From assembly GCF_024323335.1 (NCBI RefSeq), contig NC_066585.1, positions 345,159,846 through 345,223,845 on the forward strand: DNA of 64,000 nucleotides, written 5' to 3'. Origin of the DNA: Lathyrus oleraceus (Eukaryota; Streptophyta; Magnoliopsida; Fabales; Fabaceae). This document shows positions 45,081-57,216 of the stretch, one piece after another (within the stretch, counting starts at the first letter, position 1; every line of letters begins with the position of its first letter). Below the pieces are notes generated by a model. That model ran no database searches. It had not been told where the DNA came from and saw nothing but the letters and a program-made list of their open reading frames with translations. The position numbers and the translations under genes were made by a program.

Positions 45081-46471
45081 TAATTTATTTTATCATATTT
45101 TTCACTCACATCTAGTCTAAATTTGACCAATTTATTTTATTTAATTTTAATTTTTTTATGTACACATTTCATTTGAAAATGAACCTCAATCAACATAACA
45201 CATGCTCCAATTTTATGCAAAATGATGGAAGTCCTCTTTGTATCCCAAATCAACAAAACACCCCATATTTTGGAAATCCACCTCTTATTCCAAATCCACA
45301 CCATAATTCAAGATTTCAAAATTCTCTTTTTATCCCAAATCCATAAAATAATCCACCAATTGGAAATTACTCATATCATACATCACCTTACCCAATGAAA
45401 AACTCTCTTTTAATGTATTTTGATATATTTGAATCAATTTTTTAATTATATTTTATATAATATATAGTGGGATTTAGTGGGGCCCATTTTCTTAGCCCAC
45501 TTTAATTATTTACAATCATTTTCTTGTACAACTAAATGTATAAAGAATTGATATTCTTATTGATTTATTACAAATCATGCATAACATTAATTATCTTACG
45601 GCTGAATTATTTTAATACTCCACTGACCTAGCCAATAGAAAGGAGGCAGTGGACATAATTATTCATTTCAACCCCCAACTATATTTTGGCAAATAAATAA
45701 TTTAAATATGTTGAGTTATAATACTATATATGATGACGTGAGATTGGTAAAAAGTATAGTTGCATGCTTAACTTAATCATTTCAAACAAACAATGTAGAT
45801 TTTCCATTACCAATCAAAAGACAATTCACTGTATATGATAACTATACCTTGTTTTTTTTATAAATCCTTAATTTAGTTGAATGCAAGATTCAAACATTGC
45901 TCCAACATTTCTGAACTACCTGCAATTTTAACATATGTATTAGACTTTGAAAAAAATTGTAAAAAAATGTGTTTCTATGTGTTTTCTATAATTAGTTTTG
46001 AAGGATTTCATAATAAATTTTTATGTAATTGTTTTTTTAATTTCTAACACCATTAGGCATGCTGAAACCAAACATGACATGCAATAATCTATTTATAATT
46101 TAGTCGTATACACATATTCCATAAGATGACAACGTATTTTGTTATCAATCTAAAATACTTATTAACATTTGAAGATATGATACTCATATAAATTTTGTAG
46201 TTGAAAGAACACACAAAACACAATGTTCAACATAACAACATAGGATTTTGAATAATTTCACACACATGAATTAAATACTCATTATCATCCTTTAAACCAT
46301 ACATGAAATATAAATGTCAATTGTAATCCCACAAAATAAACACTTCAAAAAAGTAAGAACACATCCTACAACCAAAACATATCATGTTCTTAACAACTTC
46401 ATACTTAAACTCATTCTGATGCTAAAAAGTTCATAAAATATATTTCAATATCAAATTTCTGAAAATTCTAA
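45081..46471. other. Noncoding interior; weak Asn/Pro-rich ORF at 45158-45346
   Basis: The ORF at 45158 (62 codons) is rich in Asn, Pro, Gln and Phe (CIPNQQNTPYFGNPPLIPNP) and runs on after a TAA. It resembles the low-complexity N-termini of plant MYB/NAM-like proteins linked to PIF/Harbinger elements, but no domain follows. The rest to 46471 is AT-rich and without signal. Confidence 0.3.
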
Positions 46472-48262
46472 TTAAGAAGATGGTTCTATCTTTAATTTCT
46501 TGGATGGTTTGGTGTCTGATAATTGCGTAGCGCCAGACGCTTCAAAATCAACTTCTTCACCATTGTCAGCAATTACAACATCCTTAGCCAGAGTCATTAG
46601 AATGATTGATTCTGGATCATTTTCACCAGATGCAGATAATGTTTGCTTGCAATATAAAAAATTAATTGTCAGATATAAAATGAATTATAATAATACAATA
46701 TTTATCATAGAAAATTATTATGTTAACAAATGAAGATACTTACTGCGGAAGTTTCCAAATTTTCTTTGTTAGGGACCAACTTTGCATATTCAGTTTTAGA
46801 CTGATTCTGCACATTGAAACATCGAATATTTATTATACTTGTTAAATGTTTAAATAATACATGAATTAAGTGAATATTATACGTCTTCTACTATGTAGTC
46901 ATTTTCAATCTCTTTAACAAAGGCTTCATCATCACAAAGCTTCCAAACAGACGCTTGGGAAAACGTTGGCTGCACCTTAACTCTAAAAGCCATTTTCTTA
47001 TTCAACAGCATTTCAAGCTCATCAGGATAAACCATTGGATCATCTTCTCCATTCTAATGGAAAAATAAAATATCAACTATGAGTGATAATCTGAACTTTA
47101 CAACTCGATAAACTATTAACATTTTAACTTATGTATAACAATGTACCTCCACCATAGAGTTATGCATAAATTCAGCAGTCATTCCAAGTATAGCAGCACA
47201 TTCGGAATCCCAGAATACAAATCGATATTTTGATTCACCATTGCTAACATATATCTCAATCTTGTACCTCTAGTATTTTAAACGAAGAAAATAATATGAT
47301 TAATAACAAATCCATTACCAAATTTATTTGCAATTCATCTAGATTATATGTACCTTGGTATAGGCTGTTCGACTTTTTGCCCACATGAACATTCATAACC
47401 TTTTTCAGGATTAGGTGCCTTCGAAGAACACCTTGTGCAACCATAATAAAACCATCCATACTTTGAGACAGCAAATTTCAATGTGGTTGCTACAGTAACA
47501 CATAAAGTTTCCTAAAAGCAAATCAAAAATGATATTAATTTCAAAAAGCAAACAATATAATTGTAATAGTAAAGATAAATTCGGCTCTATAGTATTCAAC
47601 TTACATGTTTGATTTTGCAGAACTGACTTAAGGACATACATTTTGCATTATGAACAAACCTTTCTACTGGCGAATACTGAGAACCACCAGACCAATTAGA
47701 AAGAGATTTTGCAGATTGAGTAGGCTTCTCCTTCTGTTCATTAGTAGGCAACCTATAGAAATAAGATTTTAGACATAAAATCTTGAATTTCAGGGATGTC
47801 TTCATTTATCAACAATTTGGAACCACTCCATGCATTTGACACTGTAAATTGTATAATTAATATAAAAGTTATTGAACGTATAATGAAAAATACAAATCAG
47901 CTATGTATTTATAAAGTCTGATAGTGTAATACCTTGGCCATCTTTTACCATTGCATGAGTGAGCAGAATTACAATAGCTCCATTGTTTTTAGGATCATTG
48001 TAGTAAGCCAAAAATTTTGATCCATAGATTTCCCATAAATTGCAATTTATGCAATTACCCCTATTTTGCAATATAAATAAACAATATTATATGATGGGAT
48101 TCAGTGATGCAAAATAAATAAATTTATCAAACACATAAGTTATGAAAACAATGCGCATTACTTCAAATCTTTCAGCACAACAGAAACAACAACTTTCTTC
48201 CCCGGAGTGTTGGATTGGATATGGTTTATCTCACTAACAGCACCAATAATATATACATTAAA
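46472..48262 (-). CDS. RPA1-like single-strand DNA-binding protein, 5'-truncated, 8 exons
   Basis: Minus-strand exons with GT-AG borders: about 48262-48162, 48060-47933, 47841-47605, 47511-47354, 47267-47147, 47053-46883, 46806-46744, 46646-46472. Exon 1-3 products (YIIGAVSEINHIQSNTPGKK, VVVSVVLKDLK, GNCINCNLWEIYGSKFLAYY, VSNAWSGSKLLINEDIPEI) match an OB fold of RPA70-like proteins. Exon 4 has the C-terminal zinc ribbon: YGWFYYGCTRCSS then GYECSCGQ, with all four Cys. Exons 5-6 (YRFVFWDSECAAILGMTAEF, DELEMLLNKKMAFRVKVQPT) complete that domain. The tail is acidic, then basic (KPSKKLKIEPSS), ending in TAA 46474-46472. One frame offset lies in exon 3 near 47785. N-terminal OB folds are missing; the inverted repeat begins upstream. 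RPA binds single-stranded DNA in replication; plant Helitrons often carry such genes. Possibly a pseudogene. Confidence 0.8.
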
Positions 48263-48317
48263 GTAAGGTTCATTATTGAATGTGTTTGCAAATATATAAG
48301 TTATATAAGTTATAATA

Positions 48318-48813
48318 GAATCTTATACCGCTGTTATCTTTGCACTAACATATTTTATCCTTTCAACAGAATAATTATAGTAAATACGTACATTCTGTAT
48401 ACCGAATTATAATAAAAATGTATTAAAATCAAAAGCAATAAAACTGTTTATAGTAAATAAAAATATAGTCTAATTTCTTCATGATCATAAATATTTAAAG
48501 AAAAATTCATTGAAATAAAAAATCAATAATAAATCAAAAGTTGAAATAAATGCTAATGACACAACATATATTTAAAATTTTATTTGATATATTTTTATAT
48601 AATAAATAAATTAGTAATAAGTAAATGAATAATCAAATAGAATAGAATTTTAAGATATTATTCTATATTTTTATTTACTGTAAACAGTTTTATTGTTTTT
48701 GATTTTAATACATTTTTATTATAATTCGGTATACAGAATGTACGTATTTACTATAATTATTCTATTGAAAGGATAAAATATGTTAGTGCAAAGATAACAG
48801 CGGTATAAGATTC
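48318..48813. repeat. 151-bp near-perfect inverted repeat with 194-bp spacer
   Basis: 48318-48468 is the reverse complement of 48663-48813 with about three mismatches (98%). Arms start GAATCTTATACCGCTGTTAT and end …AATAAAAATATAG. The transcript could fold into a long hairpin. It lies just upstream of the first recognisable RPA exon, so the arms may contain 5' sequence of that gene. Confidence 0.95.
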
Positions 48814-49217
48814 AATATGCCAGCGTGTTATTGCAAAATTACATCTATGTAAAATTCAATTAATAATAGATTGACATTGGAATGACCCTATATTATTGTT
48901 CATAATAAGTAACCGATTTTAATTTATAGAGTTTGGATCTCAATTAAATCAAATCAAATCAAATAATAAATATACTATTTAAATTTTAAAAATATTCTTA
49001 TCATATATGGCGGCTAAATATCAATAATAATAATAACAATAATAATAATTAATTGGTAGGTAAATTAACAATAATATTAAATTACTCAATTAATATTAAT
49101 CAACTATATTAAATAGTTATTTTTAATTTTAAAGTTATAATTTAATAACATATAATTATACAATTAAATATTCATTTTGTCATTTAAAGAAAATCAAGTA
49201 ACGATAATATTTGGCAA
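48814..49217. other. AT-rich noncoding DNA inside the element
   Basis: Very AT-rich, with ATAATAATA runs near 49025-49050. No ORF or motif seen. Confidence 0.5.
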
Positions 49218-49326
49218 AAAAACTACAATAATAATTAATTTGATTTCAGAATATTGATTTCATTTTGGAATGATAAGATTACAACAACAATAAAATAACG
49301 GTAATATTTTTTAGTAGTATAAATAG
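49218..49326. repeat. 110-bp direct repeat inside the element, copy 2
   Basis: Near-identical to 44971-45080 in the same orientation, including the terminal AGTATAAATAG. Confidence 0.9.
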
Positions 49327-49419
49327 AGTTTAGTACGAAATTACTTATAGGAACATGAAAGTAGTTGTATTATGGATTGTAATTAGGGTAATTAAGTAAT
49401 TATGATGGTAATTAACTTT

Positions 49420-49424
<5 letters not shown>

Positions 49425-49494
<70 letters not shown>
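49425..49494. repeat. (TA)n microsatellite
   Basis: About 34 TA units just inside the right terminus of the 44071-49580 element. Confidence 0.95.
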
Positions 49495-49500
<6 letters not shown>

Positions 49501-49549
49501 AAAATATATTATATTTTAATTTTTTTAAAATAAATTATTGCACTTGCGC

Positions 49550-49571
49550 GACCCGTGCGAACGCACGGCTC
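49550..49571 (+). other. Terminal GC hairpin, right end
   Basis: GACCCGTGCG-AA-CGCACGGCTC: the same stem as the left end with one mismatch near the base, followed by CTTTACTGG and then the right 450-bp repeat. Confidence 0.85.
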
Positions 49572-49580
49572 CTTTACTGG

Positions 49581-50031
49581 TTATGAAAAAAATGGATTGC
49601 ACGTTTATTTTGTGACTAAACGTAAAAAATACAACCTTTTATTGTGAGAATCACTTTTTAATAAAAATAATAATAAATAATTTGTTCTTCTAGATTAATA
49701 ATAAAATATATTACTCTAATATTTGAAATTCATATTTAAATTTTTTAAAGAGATAAGTACACACTTAATGCTAAGAGTTACTATAAGTCAAATTGACTTT
49801 GTACATTATATTTAAAAGATTAAAATTCAAAAATCCTAGCACAAAATGCATGTTTGTGGAATAAATGAAAAACATGCTTTGGAGAAAGCATGATAATCGT
49901 GTGTTTTTTATATAATATATAATATTTTTTAATCTAATATATAATTCAACGATATGAATATAAAAATGGGTGATTTTCTCATTATTATAAAAAGTCTTTA
50001 TAAAAAATTTCTCTAGTAAATGAGTGAGGAC
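49581..50031. repeat. 450-bp direct repeat, right copy (upstream of WRKY)
   Basis: Partner of 43640-44089. Ends 160 bases before the WRKY start codon, so it forms most of the proximal upstream region of that gene. It retains CTAGTAAATGAGTGAGGAC at its end, which in the left copy is part of the element terminus. Confidence 0.95.
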
Positions 50032-50126
50032 ATTTTTATTTTTTTTAATCAAATTATTTAAACAGTTACAATTGTCTTTGGAAATATCAATCCAACTCAA
50101 TTGTTGAAAAAATATTCATTTTTTCC

Positions 50127-50134
50127 TATAAATT
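50127..50134 (+). promoter_or_regulatory. Candidate TATA box of the WRKY gene
   Basis: CCTATAAATTG lies 58-65 bp upstream of the ATG at 50192; the start context is CCCATGG. Confidence 0.5.
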
Positions 50135-50191
50135 GTTAGAAAATCTTTAACTTTAGACATACACTCCATCACCAAACTGTTTATTTCTCCC

Positions 50192-52255
50192 ATGGATAAT
50201 AGTGATGGTGATCTATTTTCCGGTTTTCATGGCTTCAAAAGTAACACCTATACTTCTCCTACCACCATTTTTGAAACTCTTCCTCCACCTCACACCTTAA
50301 CAACAACCTCCACCAATACCAATAACATTATATATCCTCCAAACACCACACCATCTTACTTTGATGATTTTTCTTTAACCCAAGAAAATATATCAGTCAG
50401 TTTTTCCCCACTTAAACCAACTGATTTTATAGAGCTAGACAAATTGAAAATCAATTTCAATCCCAACACTATTATCCCTTCCCACACCACAACTGCACCC
50501 ATTACCATCACCCCCACCACTACTATCCTCGCTACCCCGACCACCATTAATACTACAAGCATTCATGTCCCTACCCACATAACCACCACTACCATCACTA
50601 ACACTATTAATCACAACTCTAATCAAAAATCCAATTTTTTTGATTTCCCAACCGTCATTAGAGAACGAAACATGCAACCAACTAATATTACTGAGGCAGA
50701 AAAATTTATACCTAACTTCAATCCAACAACCATTATCCCCATCCCCATCATCAATAATCTCACCACAGATATTCCCACACCCATTAGAGCAACCTTCACC
50801 AACCCTGACCTTCCATCAAACATTTTTATCCCGAGCTCCACAACCACTACACCTTCTATCACTACCATGATCAACACTAACACTAGTTGTCATGGAACAA
50901 ATAACCATCCTATGATATATTATTTCCCCAAACCCTTTGAACAACAAGAAATCCAACAAAATCAAAACAATCAACTATCTTCTCTCAAACCCGCCGCTTG
51001 CATTAAAATCACAACGGCTCATTTTGATCTTGCTTACAACCATCCATCAGTTTCTAAACATTATGCAAGAGAGTGCGATCAACTACCAAATCTACAACCC
51101 CAAACTAGCTCTAAGATTTTATCAAATACAGATCCACAAGGAGTGCTATGCAAAAATAGGAAAAGGTAAAATATTTGCTCATATATTTTAATATCTTTAA
51201 TCCTTTATCAATCTTAATATGTCAAGTTAATTTCGTTTCAAATTTTATTTTTTTCAGGAAGTTTGATAATCAGAAGATAGTAGAATGGCATATGAGTGTA
51301 GAGAAGTTGGGTGAAGATCCATGGGAATGGAGAAAATATGGACATAAACCCATTAAAGGATCTCAACATCCAAGGTTTTTTCATATTTGTGTAACTTTCA
51401 CATATATTTTGTTTACTTTACCATTAAAATATTTTTTTTGCTGAAGGCTATGTGAACCTAGCAATTTAAGATAATCTTAGCTAAATTGTTTTCTTTTATG
51501 CTCATTTTTTAATTTATGTCAAATTTCATATTTTATTTAGTCATAAATTTTTTACTAAATGAATAGTTTACTAATATTTAAAATTAAATTTTCTCGATTT
51601 TAAAGGAACAGATTCTAATTAATATGAATAAATGTTGTCAAGACTAATACAAAACAAAAAAGACCCAAAATAAAAAGTTCTTTTTTTGCATGAACTAAAA
51701 ATAATCTTTTTTCAAGGACTAAAAGAGAAAAAAAAATATTATAAGTTACAAAAGAATATTTAAACTTTTTATTCAAATTATAATATTTAAAATATATTAA
51801 GTTCATCGATCTATATTTTTATATTCTTCACTTTTAACTTAGGTTGGTAGTAAGTACAATAGTACTTAATAAGGTTAATTTGGTAAAACTAAAAAAAATC
51901 TTGTTTATTATATTTTTAACGAGCATGCAATAAATATGTGTGTGGCTTATTAATGGACAAAGATGAATCTCAAACATATATAAAAAAACTTAACCAATAT
52001 ACTTATATGCGTTTATATGATTATAGATGTTAAAATGTTACAATTTTGTGGTGTTTGACATATGAAAGAATGTATTAATGATTTTGCAGGGACTACTACA
52101 TATGTAATACTTTCAAAGATTGTTTGGCAAAAAAACAAGTAGAAAAGAAACCAAACAAAGAAAATATTTATATCGTGACATATATAGGAGAACACAACCA
52201 TCCAAAACCCGTTGTAGATTTTTCTTCGCATAACAAGTCATCTAAGAAGAGATAA
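50192..52255 (+). CDS. WRKY transcription factor, group IIe-like, variant heptad WRKYGHK
   Basis: Three exons: 50192-51165, 51258-51374, 52090-52255, all with GT/AG borders and kept phase, giving 418 codons plus TAA at 52253-52255. The first ~320 residues are low-complexity, rich in Thr, Pro, Asn and Ile (runs of TTTTP/ITPTTT), with no known domain. The WRKY domain follows: DPWEWRKYGHKPIKGSQHPR at residues 345-364, then the zinc finger C369-X5-C375-X23-H399-X-H401 (YYICNTFKDC … IGEHNHP). The second intron splits the Arg codon of HPR, the R-type position found in WRKY groups I, IIc-e and III; the KPIKGS.PR wording fits group IIe. Q-to-H in WRKYGQK should affect W-box recognition. Nuclear DNA-binding regulator by family. 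Start: first ATG in good context after a TATA-like box; a shorter start cannot be excluded. No stop or frameshift, so probably functional. Confidence 0.9.
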
Positions 52256-53440
52256 TTCAGTGTCAAAAAATGTGGATCTTTGTCAAACATTAGAAACTAA
52301 GATTCTCCGAATACAATGATGTCACAGTTTGACCAATCAGAATACAATAATGCTCAGGTTCATCAATGTCAATCAAAAGTAAATTATGAAGAAGTTGGCT
52401 TATAAGGAGTCGTTCACTTGCTGCTAGAGAAATCATATCATAACCACATGTGGCAAACTTAGTTTCACCTAAATTTATAATGCTACAATTTGATGAACAT
52501 GAGAAGGACAATGCTCTAATGACAAATGCAATATTTTGATTACCAACATAAGATCTATTAGTTGGTAGAGTCTAACCTAAAGAGCTTATCCTAATTAAGT
52601 AGATCTTGTTTAGAATTGGCCTCTAAATAATATTGATTCGATGGTTTTTTTGTAATGAATGCAATATTGAAAAAAATAATTATTATTAATTTCTCACTTT
52701 TATCTTTACCAATAACTCTTTATTATTGTTTTTTCATTCTATTAAAAATTGAGAAATTAATAATATTTATTTAGAGCAAGTTTGTACACAGTTAAGAAAA
52801 TTCATTGTAAATATCATATAGAGGTTTATGTTTTAGTGTTTTTTATATTTTTACTAAAAATATTTATATTATATATTTCATAAATATGGTTTTTATATTT
52901 AATTTAAAAGTTTATTTAAGGTTGATTTGATTTGATTATATTATGTCAAGTGAACGTTTGAGTGAAAAGATATCTTTGAATGAATTTAAATATCTATAAA
53001 AAAATAAAATATTTTTTATTTTTTATTTTTTTATTAAAATTAATTATTATTTTATTAGTAAAATTTAATTTAATTTTCTTAAATTGTTTGAAACACATTT
53101 TGACTAAATATTTACATTCATTAAAACTTATATAACAACATTATAGGTTATTTCTCACAATAAATCTAGGATAAAATTTGATTTTTATAATTTTTAATTC
53201 TAGAACTTCAAATTGATAATCTCAATATATTTGAAATTTATTATAAATTTTTTGGAGAATAAAGTTGATCGAGGACCAAAAGATCGTATACATAAGTTAA
53301 AATAATAAATAATTTTATGTCTTAATTTGGCATAACTAAGCCCTCAAACATTATAATTAAAATGATTTCTTAAAAAAAATATTTAACTTGGAGTAATTTA
53401 CATAATTTTTTATTATAAATATTGTATAGAAATCAATCAA

Positions 53441-53442
<2 letters not shown>
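52256..53442. other. WRKY 3' flank, AT-rich noncoding
   Basis: No coding signal on the plus strand; minus-strand ORF 52290-52511 has no domain. Includes the presumed 3' UTR of the WRKY gene, with AATAAT/AATGAATG words near 52620-52680. Confidence 0.5.

Positions 53443-53501
<59 letters not shown>
53443..53501. repeat. (ATT)n microsatellite, about 19 units
   Basis: Uninterrupted ATT run; a candidate length-polymorphic marker about 1.2 kb past the WRKY stop codon. Confidence 0.97.
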
Positions 53502-53502
<1 letters not shown>

Positions 53503-54436
53503 ATTGTTACTTGAAGCTCCAAGAATGCTTTTTCTCTTTGTTAATGTAATAACATATAATAACATCTAGAATTTGTTATGAATTATTAAGCATAAAAGTA
53601 ATTAGAGATGATTCTGACTTTATTCCGAAAAACACCTGGTGAAAAAAAAGAGTAAAAACATCAATGTGATCCTAGATCATTTGATTACTGTGAATTTAAA
53701 AATAAAAATTACTATTGCAGAATCAGAAATGGAGGAAGATAATTACTATTGCGAATTTAAAAGTAAACATTAATGTAAAAATTTCTTCGCTCATGATTTC
53801 TTGGTATTGTACCGTTGATCGAATGTTGCGATTACAGTGTTTCTTGAACCAGAAGCATTGATTTTGAATCAACATTTTTGATCAATGTCAATCTTAAATC
53901 GGCGTTGCTAATCTTTGATACAATAGTTCACATGGAGGTATCTGTATGGTTAATATTCCAATGCCCAACTCAGTTTTGGATTTAAGATAATTGTGTTAGA
54001 AATTTCGATAAGATTAAATGGATCCAGGTTGAATCGTGAACAAATTCACTTTCCTTAAAAGTATTTCAAGCGCTCTCTTTGATATCTTAGAGTCGGAGAG
54101 CAAGAATACCTAGGATAATTCATCCTTTTGATCGAGTCTGCACAAGACAGGCGAAGAACTCGAATGCAAGGAAGTGTGTCTGGAATGCTTAAGAGGATGT
54201 GCATATTTTGAGTGTGTGATTTTCGAATTCAGAATCATATATTTATAGATCATGCATGTGTTATTTCATAAGTTTGCATCTCTTGATGAAACAACACATT
54301 TTCACCATATGTTGCAATGGTTCACCTATGATCATACAATGCACCACTTCATGAAGTGTTGTATATTTTGAATTCGAAATTCAAACTGTAATCAACAACC
54401 AAAATCCTGGAGCAATACTTAGGATTAATTTGTAGC
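53502..54436. other. Unassigned DNA
   Basis: No ORF of note. Style (short TATAGATCATGCATG and direct words) suggests an old repeat, but I see no ends or domains. Confidence 0.35.
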
Positions 54437-54700
54437 ATGTCGCACGAAGGCCGACCGCCGGAGCGCCGCCTCATTAACACCGCGAATAGCCCGATTGCTC
54501 CGATGCTTCGTGCCTAAGTGCTCAAGTACCGTCTACAAGCCACCACTAGCGCCTCTACGTCCACGCCCTCGGACCCGGTCCCGGAGCCGGAGCCGGTGTT
54601 GCCGATGGCTACACCAGCGAGGGGTTGTTTGGATGTGACATGTGGCGTAATGCTTGGGACCACCACATATGTCCATGTGGCACCTTATCCTCTTTGCCTT
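54437..54700 (+). other. GC-rich island with Pro/Thr/Ser-rich reading frame
   Basis: From ATG 54437 a frame reads MSHEGRPPERRLINTANSPI, APMLRA, a TAG, then VLKYRLQATTSASTSTPS and DPVPEPEPVLPMATPARG, to 54709. It is strikingly richer in G and C (CGGACCCGGTCCCGGAGCCG) than its surroundings. It could be a broken gene or transposon gag N-terminus. I do not recognise it. Confidence 0.4.
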
Positions 54701-55840
54701 CTTTGGTGAGTTTAATGTTTCAAGGTCTTTATAAATATTTTTAATGTTAGCTCCACTTTCTATGTGAGACTATTTGCAATGCATTTATTACATTAGTACC
54801 CCTCACGTCCATGGTAATCCATGGGAACCATTTATGTTGTTAGTGTGCATGGGTATTTATTTTTTAAAGTCTATCTTTATCATTATTAAAAATGGTGGGA
54901 AAATGAATTTTGTTATTTTTTATTTATTGTGCTCACCAATGATTGGGGCCCTTGTGCCTACGTATCATTCATTGTGTGATGAAGAATCAGAGATCCGTAG
55001 TTCAGATTAGAAAATGTTTATGTGTTGGTTGATTTTACCTTAAAAATAGGTTTTCGGTGTGATGCCCTAAGCCGCAAAAATAAGGTTTGATGAGTTGATG
55101 TTGTTTTTAGGGGTTTTAAAAAGAATGTTTTTTATTATAATTGAACTAAAGACTATGGACGGAGGTGAATATTTCAAACAAACAAGCCAAGTGTCTTGTG
55201 TCCAAAATACTCAGAGTAACGGTAGGAAAGCTCCATCCTTACTCATTCCCCTTCACTTAAGGCTCGTGGAGCACAATTCTAATTGTATTTTTATGTTATT
55301 TTGAGTTTGATTATGAAAATGTCACTTAACGTTGAATCAAGGGTTTATTGCTTTTAGTTTTGAATGGGGATGTGCAATGGATATATACAAGATAACAAAG
55401 TGACATATGCTAACAAGTGGATAATAGTCTTAAAGTCATGTCTCCCTAGGGGAGTGCCATGACTGTCATTCTTACAATAAAAGATTGCAAGTTACATATG
55501 AAAATCCAAGTTAGGACATATGATCAAGAGTTAGGGAAAGATCCACATGCAAGGGTCTTAATAAAATCCTATAAGTCCAACAGTTGGCCACATATGAAAT
55601 GCATTCTTTTGGTCTTTTAATTTTATCATGTTTTTTGTTTGTTTTTGGTTATGATGATAATAAGTAAATTACAACGATATAGGATGCATGTGAATATATA
55701 TACAATGATGATGATGACGGGTACTTGAAAGTAAATTACAATGCAATAAAGTTGACAATAAATCACAAGATAAACAAACTAGGTCAACTATAACAATGTT
55801 TAGCAATGAATAATTAATGGTTAGTAAACAAAATAAACAA
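54701..55840. other. Repeat-derived noncoding DNA with one LTR-type hairpin
   Basis: No domain in the short ORFs (54774-55010, 55095-55304). Contains at 54956-55003 a GCCTACGTA…CGTAGTTC hairpin of the kind found in the Ogre/Tat LTR at 59-60 kb, in the same orientation, so part of this stretch is probably an old LTR. Confidence 0.45.
54956..55003. other. LTR-type hairpin A
   Basis: GCCTACGTATC … AATCAGAG … CGTAGTTC with inner stem TTCAT/ATGAA around a 6-nt loop. Compare hairpins at 59311, 59396 and 60171. Confidence 0.75.
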
Positions 55841-57215
55841 GGTAACTACCTAGGGGTTATCTACCCATAAGTCAAAGGACTCAAAATATGGCGTATCAAG
55901 GACTGCTTGATAATACAAAGTTCTGAATAATTTCAACTAAACTAAAGCTTGGGGGGTTTTCGGATAATTTGGTGAAATTATGAAAGAAATTTCAAATAAA
56001 ATAAATAAAGTATGTGCATGGTTAAAACATATATGAGTAATATGCTAGGGAAGGTGTTTGATTCAATCATGTAACAATTTTGATCTCACAGTGCAACAAC
56101 ATATTTTGTATAATTGATTACTCGTTCTTAAGGTTGTTTACTCCTAAGCTCTTAGTGAGAAAACCTGTAATCATTTAACCTAATTATTATGTCCATAGAC
56201 AATAATAGATGAAATTAAGCATTAGTATATTAAGAATGATCTGGTTATTATAGGGTATCCCTAGTCCTAGGTGATATCTACTATGATATATTCTCAAGCA
56301 GATCATGAATAATGGCGGTCTAACCTAATTGTTTCACATACGTCAAACTTTGTTTGTCCGACAGAGAAAGCAATAAGAACAATCATGAGAATAAATCAAT
56401 GATAATATAAATTGTTGTTATTGCATATTGTAATACAAAATCATTACAAATCTGAATGAAGGATATCCCCTAGCAATGGGGGGTTTAGCTACTCATAAAA
56501 AGAAAAGAAAACCTAATAAATATTGTTGTCTTTATAGAAATCTAAGATGAATTGGTCTTCAATCGCAGAGAGCTCTTGAAAATCTAAATCCACCTTGAAA
56601 TTATGAGTTCTCCAGCCTTTAGAACGTGTTTTTGCTCCGTAAAATCGTCCAACCCTCGAAAAATCGCATTTCCGGGTTAAATAGACATGCTTTAGGCTTC
56701 TTGAGTTTTTGGACCTCATTACGCGTATGGACCTACCTGTTATGCGTAATTCCCTGTTCATTGCCCCAATCTTCTACGCGTAAGCATCCTTGCAGGCGTA
56801 GAGGCATGTCCTTACGCGTAACGCCTTCCCTATTATGCGTAAGGGCAGAAGCTCATTTTTTCCTCCCTTATGTTGGAACTCGTATTATACGAGTACGAGG
56901 ATAAGGCAATACGCGTAATGGCTTGGAATTACACGTATTAGCAGCAATTGTGCAATTTTCTTCCTTTTTTCTCTTCCCTTTTGTTCTGGCCCGGTCTTGC
57001 ATCTGATTCGTGGTCCCTTGCACTTTCATATCTGCATTCAATACACTACACATACCAAAAGCGTAAAAATAGCCAAGAGAAACTCAAACCAAGAAAATAC
57101 TATCATGACACAAACTGACTCAAAAACTCAGGAATTCATATCATAATACTATAATTTACCTGGGTTTTATGTCGCATAAATAGTAAAATTTCTAGCATAA
57201 ATGGTGACTTATCAC
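55841..57215 (-). mobile_element. Athila-like LTR, minus strand (lower border uncertain)
   Basis: On the minus strand the LTR begins near 57215 with GTGATAAGTCACCATTTATG directly after a purine tract, as in Athila elements. It contains several ACGCGTA/TACGCGTAA words (56700-56930) and GGGCCAGAACAAAAGGGAAG. The lower end is not visible; I place it where the character changes, near 55840. Confidence 0.65.
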
Positions 57216-57216
57216 A

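Noticed and set aside
45158..45346. Asn/Pro-rich 62-codon ORF as a gene
   Set aside because: Low complexity only; no domain follows and a stop ends it; kept as a weak note inside the noncoding entry.
50356..50883. Minus-strand ORFs opposite WRKY exon 1
   Set aside because: They mirror the Thr/Pro-rich coding strand (Gly/Val/Met-rich products) and have no domain; the plus-strand gene is spliced and complete.
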